Origin: Lewinellaceae bacterium
GTDB taxonomy: Bacteria; Bacteroidota; Bacteroidia; Chitinophagales; Saprospiraceae
Direction of reading: 5' to 3'
Length of the DNA: 64,000 nucleotides
NCBI GenBank assembly: GCA_020636375.1
Contig: JACJXZ010000008.1
Span: 124,001-188,000 of the forward strand
Below are positions 30,059-41,271 of this stretch, piece after piece. The notes beneath the pieces are model-generated. The model was not told where the DNA came from and did not search any database. It was given only the letters and a program-made list of their open reading frames with translations. Every line of letters starts with the position of its first letter. The first letter of the stretch is position 1. The position numbers were made by a program, and so were the translations under genes.

Positions 30059-30090
30059 AGCCGGGAGGATAGATTTTCCGCCTCCCGGCT
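30059..30090. terminator. Hairpin downstream of the REC-CRP gene
   Basis: AGCCGGGAGG / CCTCCCGGCT is a perfect 10-bp stem with a 12-nt loop but no T-run. A second weak hairpin (CCCTTC / GAAGGG) lies near 29970. The remaining 29872-30449 stretch holds no gene. Confidence 0.45.
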
Positions 30091-30243
30091 ATGACGTAAA
30101 ATTAAAAAGGCTTTCTCTGGCTACAGATGACTTTTGTCATACTTTCCTGCTGATGTTCATCAATTGGTATTTAACGAGGCGGCACCCCCGGCGATGGTTT
30201 CCCCAACCAGGACGCCCCCCTACAAATGCACGAATACACAAAT

Positions 30244-30427
30244 GAGGGCACTCCGGAAACCTTCGGAAAAGGAGTGAAGGAGTGACTTAGCGAATGAGTG
30301 AATAGAATCAGTTATGTTGATAAAGTTTGATTTTAAAAACAATACATATTTTATATTTATTCACTCATTCAGTCCCTCACTCATCCACTCATTTGGGAGA
30401 CTTTCCGGAGCGCCCTCACAAATACAC
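30244..30427. repeat. Inverted-repeat element with GAGGGC-CTCCGGAAA ends
   Basis: GAGGGCACTCCGGAAA (30244-30259) matches the complement of TTTCCGGAGCGCCCTC (30412-30427) with one mismatch. The sequence CACAAAT occurs just outside both ends, suggesting a target duplication. Inside are AT-rich sequence and CACTCATT-type octamers like those at 24393. Confidence 0.75.
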
Positions 30428-30449
30428 GAACGCACATCCCTACCCCACC

Positions 30450-32169
30450 ACCCGCGAAGCCTCCAGCTGCACATCTACCCACTGCCAGGCCTCCTCGAAG
30501 CGCTTTTTCACTTCTTCAGCCTCTTCTTTCTTGCCCTGCGCCATGAGGCTTTCGTACAGCCCTTTGAGGGCGTAGCCGTTTTGCGGAACAGTTCCAGGTC
30601 TCTCCGGTACAAGGCTTCGGCTTCGGCGTAGCGTTTTTCCGCCAGCAGGATGGGTACAGGTGGTGGCGCACGGAGAAGAACCAATCAGGAGGTTCGTTGT
30701 AGCTCAGGTACCGTCTTCCATCTGAATGGCCTCCTCCAGGAGGCGAATAGCCGTTTCGGCATCCCCTTCCCTGTTGGCGATCTCCGCTTCCAGCACCCGG
30801 TAAGCGATTTGCAGCAGGCTGGTATGAGTTGATGTCCCAGATGGTAATGCCTTCCACCATGGGGTTGGCGGCGGCGATGCGCAGCCTGTGCAGTTCCCGG
30901 CGGGCATCTTCCGGCTGCCCTTTGGCGGCATATACCACCCCCGGGCGTAATGCCAGATGGCAATGGGATAGGGGAGGTCTTCCGCCGGGCGGGGTTCAGT
31001 AAGGCTTCTTCCCACTTGCCGAACTTCACGTATAAGTAATATGGAATGGACCAGTAGTGCTGTATCGTTTCCAGGCCGGCTGCCGCATGGCCAGGGTATC
31101 CAGCTTAGCCACCATGCGCCGGGCCGCCTGCGGGAAAGATTGCTGCGCCCTTCGAAAGCAGCGCATGCCGACAGGAAGTGGAAATTATGAGGGTATAAAC
31201 CCAGGGGATAAGCCCCGGCGGCATGGCAGGCGCTCACGTACAGGCTGTCGACCTCCACAGCGGCGGCATTCACCATAGACCCCAGGTGGTAATCGCCGGT
31301 CCGGATATAGGTATGCGACGGCATGTGTACCAGGTGGTAAGCGCCGGGCGTCAGTTTGGGCAGGCGCGCCGCATATACCATATTGCCAGCTCCGGCGCCT
31401 GAGACGCCTCGGTAGCGTGAATGTACAGGTGGATAGCCAGGACGTGGTAAGGTTGCGCTGTAGGATACCCTCCAGGATTTCCAGGATTTCCGGCGTCCAG
31501 GGGCGCGGCTCGCCCTCGAAGGACCACAGGTCCCAGGGATGGGCGTCCATAATGGCCTATCACCAGCATGGCGGCGATGTCGTCGTCGTCGGGGAACTGG
31601 CGGCGGGCCTGGCGCATGCCCTCGATGTAGGCTTCGTCGTATTCCGAACGGTCCTCTACCGGCTCGGGCGGATAGCGCCGGGCAATGGTACGGATCAGGT
31701 ACTCCTGCTCGCGGGCAGTCGTATTGCCCATATACTTCAGCGCTTTCGCTACGGATTCGTTGGCAACTTCCACTACAGCAGGGTCCATGCCCATGTTGTA
31801 ATTGGGTTTTTAGCACATAGGCCAAGCCCCAATGGCACATGGCACACCCGGGATCGAGTTTGATGGCGTAGAGGAAGGACCGGGCTGCTTCCGCGTGATT
31901 GAACCCGTTAGCGAGTTTAACTCCCTGCAGGAAAAACTGCTGCGCTTCTTCCGATTTCGTCGTGATCGGAAAGTCGTAATCGCCCAGGTACCGGTGAAGA
32001 CAGGCGCAGGCTGGTCCGTGTCGGCCAGGGCATCCACGGCTTTGCCTTTGGGCGCGCACATTACGGGGATGGCTTTGGTGATGTCGCTGTCGGTTGATTT
32101 CTTCTTCCTGGCCTGGCAGGCCCAAAGCAGAGTAGTAAGTAGTAGGAGGCTCCACAATACTTTCTTCAT
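30450..32169 (-). CDS. TPR-repeat lipoprotein (frame broken)
   Basis: MKKVLWSLLLLTTLLWAC is a lipoprotein signal. It is followed by LGDYDFPITTKSEEAQQFFLQG, LANGFNHAEAARSFLYAIKLDPGCAMCHWGLAYVLGPNYN (read in pieces), REQEYLIRTIARRY, DDDDIAAMLVIGLMDAHPWDLW, LYIHATEASQAPELA, HMPSHTYIRTGDYHLG and YPHNFHFLSACAAFEGRS. This order (two TPRs, then HMPSH and YPHN) defines a widespread Bacteroidota family of TPR lipoproteins of unknown function. C-terminal TPRs and EALQEWVDVQLEASRVVG-like sequence end the protein. About 570 residues. Predicted to be anchored in a membrane facing the periplasm. Breaks near 30950, 31380, 31555, 31805 and 31995. Confidence 0.82.
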
Positions 32170-32458
32170 TTTCAATCGGGTTTTGTTTTCAGACATGATA
32201 TTTCAGGCTAACTGTGCTTTTTTCGCAACCCCGTCCAGTGTCGGGTGATTTCCTGCCGCTGACGAAGCTGTTCTGTCGGAACAGTTTTTTCATCGGGTTT
32301 TCAGGCGTCATCACAGGGTTTTCCGGTTGTTCCGGTTTTTTACAGAAGCTTTCCAGTACAATATTAAGTGGAATGAGAAGAGCTGGCAAATGCAGATGAT
32401 CGGTTGGCATGCTTTTCGAGCAGGGGAGGAAAAACTTTAGCGGAAGGAGGAAAGGGGC

Positions 32459-32510
32459 GGTGGAAAGGGGGAACCAGGACTGTAATCAGTCCTGGTTCCC
32501 CTTTTCCACC
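32459..32510. terminator. Strong 23-bp hairpin between two minus-strand genes
   Basis: GGTGGAAAGGGGGAACCAGG... (32459-32481) pairs with 32488-32510 with one A/G-type mismatch and a 6-nt loop, next to AAAA/TTTT. It lies 7 bases past the stop of the 32517-33031 gene and could end its transcript. The rest of 32170-32516 shows no gene. Confidence 0.6.
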
Positions 32511-32516
32511 AAAAGC

Positions 32517-33031
32517 TTACGACAGCCGCCCTTTACGCCGGCTGAGGTGTTCGGAAGCCACCTCTTTTGCCGTGACGCTTTTCAGGAAGTCGGAAAATTC
32601 GCGGTATGCCGCGATTGCTTTTCCGGCTCCAGCAGGAAGACGCTGACGGGCGCCTGTCCCGGAGTGGACAGGAAGCGGAAGGCATCCACCTGTACGCCGC
32701 CGGACTCAAAGTAAGCAACCAACGGCGTGTCGGCGGTCTGGTTGATGAGGGCCATCGCCGTTTTATCCTTCAGCTCTTCGCCGAGCAAATCTTCAGCGGC
32801 GATGACCTTCACGCCCATCCGGTAGCGCCGTCGCCGTACCGGCTTTCGTAGGCCTTCCATTCTTCCCGGGCGAGGCTTTTGAGTTCCGGAGCGGAAACGT
32901 AAACGGTCACATCGGGCGGGTCCATGATCCGGCCTCTGATGTCAAAAAAATACCTGCGGGGTACGTACCAGGGTGCCCAGCATGACGGTAGACAAGTAAA
33001 ACCAGGCTGCGAACTTGTTGCTGATACGCAT
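32517..33031 (-). CDS. Unknown membrane-anchored protein, about 170 aa (frame broken)
   Basis: Not recognised. Joined frames give MRISNKFAAWFYLSTVMLGT (short membrane anchor or signal), PQVFFDIRGRIMDPPDVTVYVSAPELKSLAREEWKAYES (read in pieces), MGVKVIAAEDLLGEELKDKTAMALINQ, TPLVAYFESGGVQVDAFRFL, APVSVFLLEPEKAIAAYREFSDFLKS, and a C-terminus KEVASEHLSRRKGRLS. The central part predicts an alpha/beta fold. It may be transcribed ahead of the TPR gene, but a strong hairpin separates them. Breaks near 32620, 32840, 32945 and 32965. Confidence 0.6.
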
Positions 33032-33277
33032 AGGGAAAATATGTTTCCCAGAAAGACGGGGGCAGGGTTAGTAGTACGGGGGGGGGGAATATTTTTGGGG
33101 TTCGCTGTTTGCTATTCGCTATTCGCTATTTTTCGCTTTCGCTTTTGCTGTTGGCTTTCGCGGTTTGACGTTGGCTCGGGGCTTTCGCAACGGACTGTAG
33201 TTGCTGATTTCACCGCAAACCATCATAAGGAGATTTGCTTCCCAAACCGAAAAGCGAACTTCAGGAACCGCAAAAGC

Positions 33278-33309
33278 AAAAAAAAGCCACCCTGAGCTTC
33301 AGGGCAGCC
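33278..33309 (-). terminator. Intrinsic terminator of the LytTR/kinase operon
   Basis: On the minus strand, GGCTGCCCTGAAGCTCAGGGTGGC (stem CCCTGA/TCAGGG plus flanking pairs) is followed by eight T residues, about 50 bases past the LytTR stop. The remaining 33032-33357 stretch carries short tandem GCTATTC repeats (about 33108-33130) and no gene. Confidence 0.75.
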
Positions 33310-33357
33310 CGCCCGTAAAGGGCAAGGCAGTTCAGTCGTCGAAAGCCAAATCGATCA

Positions 33358-34099
33358 CTAAAACTGCCTCAGTAGTTCTTCGCGCTTACTGCGGGATACC
33401 GGCAGGGTCATCTTGTTGCTCATGACCAGATAGCCGCCGTCACCCCGCACGAACTCGCGCACGTGGTTGAGGTTGACCAGGTGGGGAGTGGTGTGTGCGG
33501 TAGAAGCCGAACTCGGTCAGCAGCTCTTCGAAATCCTTAAGTGTCCGGGAGATCAGCTTTTTCCTTCCGTCTTTCAGGTAGATCATGGTGTAGTTGCTGT
33601 CGGACGAGCAGGCCACGATCTCCTCCGGGAAGACAAATTCGATGCTCTCTTTGGTAGCCAGGGCGATCTTGCCGGGCCGCCCCCGCTGCTCTTCCTTGAT
33701 ATTGCTGAACAACACTTCCAGCTGAGAGTTGGACAGGTTGTGCCTCGATTTTCGGCTGTGCCGCTCGACGGCTGCCTTCAACTCGTCCACCTGTATGGGT
33801 TTCAGCAGGTAATCCAGCGCGCTGAACTTGATGGCGCGGATGCCGAACTCGTCGTATGCCGTCGTGAAAATCACGTCGAAGGGCACTTCCCCCAGGCTTT
33901 CCAGCAACTCAAACCCGTTGAGGCGCGGCATTTCAATGTCCAAAAATAATAAATCCGGCGGGTTTTCCCGCAAATGGGTACCCTGTTCCGAATCCGTAAA
34001 CGAAGCGGCCACCTCCACGTCCGGGCAGTGCTTGTCGAGCTTCAGTTTCAGGGTCTCCACACTGTGGCGTTCGTCGTCGATGATTACAGCTTTTATCAT
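33358..34099 (-). CDS. LytTR-family response regulator
   Basis: The receiver domain (MIKAVIIDDERHSVETLKLKL, phospho-acceptor Asp in DLLFLDIEMPRLNG, TTAYDEFGIRAIKFSALDYLLKP) covers residues 1-120. A LytTR DNA-binding domain (KIALATKESIEFVFPEEIVAC, YTMIYLKDGRKKLISRTLKDFEELL, FYRTHHSHLVNLNHVREFVRG after repair, LPVSRSKREELLRQF) follows. About 247 residues, normal. One frame break near 33495 (GTGGTGTGTGCGG). It starts 18 bases after the stop of the sensor kinase gene, so the two form a typical LytS/LytTR-type operon. Confidence 0.93.
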
Positions 34100-34117
34100 A
34101 GCGTTGGGTGTTTTTGG

Positions 34118-37100
34118 TTATAAAGGTATTTGCAGGACCACTCTCGTCCCCATCCCCTTCCCGTTGTCGTCTGTCAGGTCGATGACCTCGACCGATGCGT
34201 TGGCGTTATAGAGCTTGTTGATCATGCTGATCCGGTCCTGTGTGATGGACATGCCCATGGACTTCCGGCGGGTGGCGGTCTTCGACCGGAGCCGCCGGGC
34301 CTCCTCCTGCCGATGCCGTTGTCTTCGATCACGCAATGCAGGGTGCCGTTCTGCCGGGTGATGGTAAGGTCGAGATGCCCCTTGCCTTCTTCCTTATGCA
34401 CCAGCCCGTGCCAGATGGCGTTCTCGACGTAGGGCTGCGGCAGCATGGGCGGTATTTCGATTTCCTCGATGCGGAGCCCCCGGTACCGACCTTCACTTCG
34501 TAGTCGAACTGCTGCTCGAAGCGGAGGCTTTCCATTTCGATGTACAATTTAAGAGATTCCAGCTCATCTTTCAGGTTGACGTACTTCGAGCGGGAATTCT
34601 GCGGGATGAGCCGGATGAGGCGCGAGAAGCGGTTGAGGTAGTCGGAGGCCTTGTCGGTATCGTTCTTGAGGATGTAATAATCGATGGAGTTGAGGCAGTT
34701 GAAGATGAAGTGGGGGTTCATCTGGGCGCGCAGGGCGTTGAGTTCCACATTGGCCAGCTTGCGGTCGAAATCGGCCTTCATGGCCTCCTTCCGGCGGACC
34801 TGGGCGATGCGCCAGCGCACGAACAGCACGGTGTCCAGCACGATGAACAGGCCCAGGGACAGCCAGAACCACCATGCTTTCCACCAGGGGGTGGTGATAA
34901 AAATGTCGAGGGTATAGGGTTCCGGGTTCCAGGCCCCTTCATTATTGGCGGCTTTGAGGCGGAACTGATACCGCCCGCCGGGGATGTTGGTATAGGAAGC
35001 GAACCGGCGCTTGCCGGCGTAGACCCAGTCTTCGTCTACGCCCATCAACTGGTAGGCAAAGGTGTTTTGCTCGGGCAGGTTGAACCCGATGGCGGAAAAT
35101 TCAAGGGAGAAAAAGTTCTGCCGGTAACTGAGGCGCAGTTCCCCCTGCCCGGGCAAAGCGGTGTCTTCATCAAAAACCCTGAAGGAAGTCAGGTAAGGAA
35201 CGGGCAATTCCGGGTTGGCGCGCAGGCTGTCGGGGTGGAAAAAGTAGATGCCTCTCCGGGCGCCGATGGCGAGTTCGCCGGTAGACAGGAGCGCAAAAGC
35301 ATTGGCGTTCTTTGCCGGGATGCCGTAACCGGAGCCGAACAACTCGCTTTCCAGCGTACCGGGGTTGAACCGGATCAGGCTGCGCCCCCGTTGAGCCACA
35401 GCATCCCGCTGCGGTCGCAGATCACATTCAGGACATTATCGGTTTTCAGGTACCGTCCTTTCGGGTGTATTTCCGGACGATGCCCTGCTCGGGCGTGTCG
35501 AGATTGACGACCCCAGTCCCTCCTCCCCCCCCGGCGACCCAGAGCCGCCCGTGCCGGTCTTCGGCGAACCCCCAGATATCGCCAAAGCTACGGTCGCGCC
35601 GCCCGTCCGCAGCAATAGCCGGGAAGTTGATAATGCTGTCTTTCCTCCGGATATAAACGCTGAAGCCGGAGGCCGCCCGGATCCAGGTATTCCCCGGCTG
35701 TCCTGAAAAAGCCGTTCGACCCAGGTGCTGCGGTTGACGTCGCCCTCCTGTAGTTCCTGCTCGTAGTGTTTCACCGACCGGCTGTCGAGGTTTACCCGGA
35801 ACAGGCGCTGCGGCGGCTGCCGACCCATACCTCGCCGTCCGGTACCTTTCCGCTACCGACCGGAAGAAGGGGCTTTTTTCCGGGAAGGGCAGGGGAATGT
35901 GTTCCAGGCGCCTTTCTTTTTCGAGGAAATAATAGAGGTTGTTGCTGCCCACCAGCAGGACTTTTCCATTGCGCAGGCGCAATATCTTTTGTGCGGGGAA
36001 TCCCCCTGGTTGTCGTAGAACTGCTCTGGTGCCCGGACGATGCTCCACGCGCCGGTTTGGCGGTCCAGGATGTACAGGCCTTCGCCCTGGATGACGGTAA
36101 GGTAGAGGAAGCGGTAATCCGTGCTTTCACCATGCCGTTGGTGATGAAATAAAGCTCGTCGTCCGGCACAGGAAATTCCCGGAAATCCACCTGGTTGCGG
36201 AGCGGGTTATACAGGTAGAACCCCCATTCGGTAACGCCCCACATCCGCCCCTGCGCGTCGATGCGGTCCACGCCGTAAACCATCCCCCCTTCCCTTTGGT
36301 TGTAATAGACTTTCTCCGCCTGGTCGGTTTCCAGGTTGAAAACTGCCAGGTACCATGTTGTAGGTGATCCACAGCTCAGCCGGGTACGCCGGCAGCAGGG
36401 AGATCACCGCCCGCCGGTCGATGGAGCGGTGGTACCATCCGTACCGGGGAAGGACAGGTGGCGGAATTTTCCGGTGGACGGGTCGAATTCGCCGGCGCCG
36501 CCCCAGCCGCCGACATAAATCTTTCCGTTGGGGTGTATGCACAATTTCCGCATGGAATTAAAGCCGTGCTGCCACTCCCGGTCCGGGGTGAAAAAAGTAT
36601 ATGCCTGCTGTTGTCCTGTTTCCGTATTGAACCGCACCAGCCCCCCAGGGTAGCCAGCCACAGGACGGAATCGCCCTCCCGGCCCGGCTCGATGTCCAGC
36701 ACGGAATTGAGGCGGGCGGAATCGGCATTGGAATTGCCGCTGCGGATGGGGAAAGTCTCGAATAAATCCACGCAATGGCTGTAGCGGACCAGCCCGCCGC
36801 CGCCTGAGTACCAGCCAGATGTAGCCGTGGCTGTCTTCGAAAATATCGTTGACGCGGGAAGGGGCAGCCCTTCGGTATCTACCCCATGGATGTTGCGGAA
36901 GGTGCCACTGAGGCCTTCCATCACGCTGACGCCGGCGATGGTAGCCGCCCAGAGCTTCCCTCGCTGTCGAACAGCAGGCTGTTCACCTCGTTATTGCCCA
37001 GGGAAGTGGAGTCTCCTTCTGTTTTTGAAATACCTTGACCTCCGACCCGTCGAAACGGGCCAGCCCGTTGGCGGTGGTAAGCCAGATGAAGCCCTGCTCG

Positions 37101-37225
37101 TCGGCGACGGCGGCGGACACGTAGTTGCCCGGCAGCCCGTTGTCTTCGTTGAGGATGACCGGGTTGCCGAAGTTGGGCTGGGCGTAGCCTGTAGTACCAA
37201 AACATACGACAGCCAGCACAATCAA
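34118..37225 (-). CDS. Two-component regulator propeller sensor histidine kinase (LytS-type; frame broken)
   Basis: An N-terminal signal/helix (ATSLIVLAVVCFGTTGYAQ) is followed by propeller repeats (ILNEDNGLPGNYVSAAVADEQGFIWLTTANGLARFDG in pieces, then blades to about 35250), a Y_Y_Y domain (YQFRLKAANNEGAW), a membrane helix (WWFWLSLGLFIVLDTVLFV), the dimerisation/His region NALRAQMNPHFIFNCLNSI, DELESLKLYIEMESLRFEQ, and a HATPase (PQPYVENAIWHGLVHKEEG, CVIEDNGIG, GMGTRVVLQIPL). The periplasmic propeller probably senses a ligand and the His-kinase passes phosphate to the adjacent LytTR regulator. About 1030 residues. The exact start is unclear (TTG at 37225 or further in); a MITE abuts this end. 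Many breaks between 34260 and 36960. Confidence 0.88.
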
Positions 37226-37374
37226 TGAAGTGGCTATCCGCCTAACGCTGGACAGTAAGTTCCGGATCCGTGTACAAACTCGATTCGGGGGTGTACGCCT
37301 GGCAGGAGGCGGGGGCTGTGGACGGTGTACGCAGCTCAGCGGTTGTCCATCCTTAGAATGTCCGCCAATGAAGT
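37224..37374. mobile_element. MITE copy D with 8-bp target duplication
   Basis: AATGAAGT flanks both sides exactly (37224-37231 and 37367-37374). The element is 37232-37366 (135 bp). The left end, GGCTATCCGCCTAACGCTGG, and the complement of the right end share 15 of 23 positions. It lies at the 5' end of the kinase gene. The rest of 37375-37548 shows no gene. Confidence 0.85.
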
Positions 37375-37548
37375 AATATGCCTGGGTAGCCCAAGTGAGA
37401 TCATGGACTCCAAAATAAGGAATTTTGGGCTGGCTTGTTGCCTGCCCTAGCGGCTGGCGCATCTTTTTATTGGTTGGGGGTTCGCCTGAGCGGTTGGCGG
37501 ACACAACCTGGCTTCCACGGCGGCTTAAAAGCAGTTGCCCTGGTAGTT

Positions 37549-40500
37549 TCATTTGATAACTACTTTGCCCCGATATTCCCACCGTTTGCCAGCAGCAGGC
37601 GGCAATAATACAACCCGGTAAGCGCGCCCGCCGGTTGCCAGCGGTAGCTGCCCGCCAGCCCATCCACTCGGGCTTCGTGGACTTTTTCTCCTTTGGCGTT
37701 GTAAATGCAGAGCGAAGCAGCCCGGTATGCCAACCAGGACAGAAACACCTCCCTTCCGAGGGGTTGGGGAAAATGAGCAGGCTGCCAGCGGCTGCTGCCT
37801 CATGTAGCCCGCTGGTAATTTCAACGGTGAAGGAGAACTCGCGGGCGCATTGGGTACATCGGTTACCGTCAGGAAATACATGCCCGGGGACAGGGCGGAG
37901 AGGGCGGTTGTAGTGTCGTCGGTGCTCCACAAGTAGGAATAGGGAGGTGTGCCGCCGGAGGTAGTCGCTCAGGCTGATGGCGCCGCCCTGCCCTGTTGAA
38001 GCGGGCGCCACTTCCGCTTCCACCTGTATGGGAAGCGGCGCCTCCAGGCTGCCGCCGAGGCGGTATCGGTACAGCCGAAACTGTCGGACAGGGTAAAGTA
38101 GTACTGGTATGCGGGCAGGCTATCCTGCCCGGTGCCCATTGCGCCCGCTTCATCCTGCCAGGTATAGCGATAGGGGCGTCTCCGTTCGTGGAGAAGCTGA
38201 CGGCGCCGTCGGCTGCGCCAGGACACGTGGGGGCTTTATTTCTATACCGGAAATGCGGAAATGCTCCCGTTCGTAAGCGCCCAGGTCTATGGCGCCTTCC
38301 AGGATTCTGGGCGCTCCATCCAGGGCAGTTTGTATGTAGAGGCTATCTGCGGTAGGTTTGTCGCCGGCATTGATGGCGGGCGAACAGGCGGTAAGGCGGA
38401 GGTTGCCGTCTGCGGGGTGAGAAATAGAGGGTCGGTGGCAAACAGCATGCCCTCGCCACAGGTATGGGCGGCGCCTGCAAGATCGCAGGTATCAGCCGAA
38501 AGAAGGCAGTGGCTGATGTTCCAGTCGTATAGGTTCAATGGTAAGCCCATAGGCGCCCCGTTGGCAAAGTGCCGGAATATATCGGGGTTGGTAGCCCGGC
38601 GCAGTATGCTGTTTTTACGGTTATGGTATTGTAGTAGTGTTCATCATCAAAATCGGGATCCCAGTTTTTGCAATATCCACCTCTCCATTGTTGTAAAAGG
38701 TACAGTTGGTGATCAGGGACTCCGCCACGCCCGGCTTGCCGCTATCTATCGAGAGGGCTCCGGTGTTTTCAGCAAACAGGCAATTGTCGATTACGTTATG
38801 GCTCTCCACCAGCGATTCTATAAAACCCCTGATGCGAATGGCACCTCCCAGGGGTGATTTCCATTATTCCGGATAAATTCGCAATGGCTGATCCTGCTGT
38901 GTAAAATATTATCGAATGAAAGATCTATATAAATACCTCCTCCCCTGCTTTTACCATATTCTCTTTAAAATGGCAATTATTCAGGTTGAGAAAGGAAACC
39001 GTTTTTTGTAAGTCTAGAAACACCCTCCTCCTGGATTGAAAAGTGGCAACGTTGTTCAAAAACCTGGAATTTTCGATATTAATTATTGCTGTATCTTTAA
39101 ATGAAGTGAAATTTGCTTGTACAAGTATTACCGCTCCGCCAACGTTTCCAGTATTGTTCTGGAACAGGCAAGAATCTATCGTCAACCAGCCCTTGTTACA
39201 ATAAGAAATCAGGCTGATTGCTCCTCCTTGTGAAATAGTAGAGTTGTTTACAAAATTACCATTATTCAGTTTTAATGGCTGGCAGAAACTATCATAATGA
39301 ATAGCACCACCGCCGATCCAGGAGGTATTGTTTTCAAAAGTACAATGGGAAAAGTGGAGCGTATCCGCCTCTGCGTTGGTGCCCTGCTTAAAAAAGGCGC
39401 CGCCTATATTGATGGTACGGTTATGAGCGAAGTGGCAGTTATAAAACTGCGGCAGCAACGGCTGTTCACCCAGTACTACTACTGCCGAACGCCCCTCCTT
39501 CCCTACCGGTATTGTGCGTAAAGGTGCAGTTGCGAATGTGGAGATAGGCTTCCTCTTCGGCGTTGGCGTTGGATAAAAATATTCCCCCTCCATAGCGGTC
39601 GCCAAAAAGCGTGCCATCCGCCTGGTACCCACGAAATGTGCATACCGTCGATAGAAGTATTGCGGTAGGGTGCCAATGGCGCGGATGACGTGATAGCTGT
39701 TGTCGAGGCTGTCTCCGGTACCAGGTACCGATATCTCCGCTGAGGAGGCAGATATTGGCTTGCCAATCGCGTTGTGCCAGGTTGTCTTCATGGTAAGCAA
39801 AGCCGCCGTAGAGGTGGACACCGCTCTTTAGGTACCGAAAGAAGCCGTTCTGTTTGCATCATCAGTAGGATAATAAACCCCATCGGCTATCCAGATGCTG
39901 TCGCCGTATTGGGCGGCAGCTAAGGCATCCTGCGGGGCGGGTGAAGGCAGTGGTACAGCTCTTCCCGTCCTGGGTGGGGTAGGGCATGCTCATCTACGTA
40001 CAGCCGCCCGGAATAGCGGCAAACCGACTGGAACGAAGCATACCAGACGCCCTCGTTGGTAGACAGGCACCTCACCGCATACTGGACTTCGCAGCCTCCC
40101 TCTCCGACACAAAAGCGGATGGAAAGGGGTATATCAGATCGCCCACCCCTTCCAGCCAGTTGGTTTGATAGATATCGGTTGGTAAGTTGGGGTCGTAGTC
40201 TTCCCCACGAATAAAACGTCCAGTGATTTCCTCAGGGTAGGTAGTAGTAGAAAACCTCATCTGTTCTCCTCACCCGATATTTGACCGTATCCTCAAAGGT
40301 AAAAACCACCGGCGGGCGGATGATGTAAGCTGAATCCTGATATTCCATGCTAAAATCATAGAGCAGGTATTGCCGGTAAGCGCGCAGTCGACATCCCGCC
40401 GGTAGTAGACCCGGCAGTACCTCCACCCGGTAAAAGCCTGCCGCAGTGGTATCGCCGGGGCTGTGCGCTTCAAAAACCGGCGTCCACCACTGGTACCAGT

Positions 40501-40662
40501 GGCTCTCTTCCGGGCGGGTGAAAATGGTCAATTCTCCCTGAATGTCTGGAAAGGTGTTGTAACTGATCATCCAAACCGGCTCCTGGCTGGTAAGGAAAAG
40601 GATTGAGCGAAAAGGGAAAACCAGATGCAGCAAAAGAAAAGTGTAGAGATTATTTTTGCCAT
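37549..40662 (-). CDS. T9SS-secreted right-handed beta-helix protein (frame broken)
   Basis: Signal peptide MAKIISTLFFCCIWFSLFAQ. Near 39800-40560 the Bacteroidota 'YRV' region (FYRVEVLPGLLPAGCRLRAY, VVFTFEDTVKYRV) appears. Then come parallel beta-helix rungs with repeated 'N.TF.NN......GGA' (FYNCHFAHNRTINIGGAFF, FSHCTFENNTSWIGGGAI, IDSCLFQNNTGNVGGAV, LITNCTFYNNGEV). The classic end 'DPLF..PQTATSALPPVRP..' (paired with 'LRLTACSPAINAG' in the other frame) leads to a Gly/Ser-rich SprB-like repeat and a T9SS sorting tail (LFWLAYRAASLCIYNAKGE ... RWQPAGALTGLYYC ... KVVIK). About 1037 residues, exported to the surface; beta-helices of this type usually bind or cleave polysaccharide, but no catalytic motif is visible. 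The AT-rich part 38860-39500 is in one clean frame. Confidence 0.82.
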
Positions 40663-40824
40663 TCCTGTTTTGGGAAAAACCTTTTGAGAAGAACAGAACC
40701 GGGAAGCCAGGTTTATGCAGGACGCTGAGAACCTTAAAACGGGGGTAGTCTTGAGAACGTTTTTGTTTATGGTTGATGACTCAAGATAAAGGAATTTCAT
40801 ATAGGATACAACCGTATAGGATCA

Positions 40825-41107
40825 TTGTTGAAGTTTACATATCCTGTGCTCGACGGCAAGGCGTGCACCACCTTCCCCAGCGACGTGGAAAAAATGCGAG
40901 TATGTTCCCCCACCTGGACGTCCGGGATAGTGTACTTTTCGTCCACGACGGCAAATACATCACCTCCGCCGGCGGCGCCAGATCCTTCGAAGCGGCGCTC
41001 TACCTGTGCGAAAGCGCCTGTACGGGCGGAGGTGGTGGCGCCTGGCGCAGGGGCTGGTGATCGACTGGGCTGTAGAAAGGGTCCCGCATCTGGTGGTGAG
41101 GAAATAA
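40825..41107 (+). pseudogene. DJ-1/PfpI-type remnant, C-terminal part only
   Basis: Two overlapping frames give VLDGKACTTFPSDVEKMRV and, after a break, FPHLDVRDSVLFVHDGKYITSAGGARSFEAALYLCERLYG, then LVIDWAVERVPHLVVRK and a stop. This is the C-terminal half of DJ-1/PfpI (GATase1-like) proteins; the N-terminal half with the nucleophile elbow is absent, because the secreted-protein gene to the left starts 163 bases away. It is therefore a 5'-truncated remnant with additional frame breaks. Confidence 0.7.
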
Positions 41108-41271
41108 GAGCTTATCCGAAAACCACTACTGACAAATGTCATTGCATGTATGTCCGGATCAGGTTAGATTGGCAAAACCGTACCGGCTATCCTCTCCAAA
41201 TCAGAAAAAAATTGCCTCTCCGGCGCCGCCCGGCACCACTTCGCTTTTTATCTCATAAAATACAGACCGCC

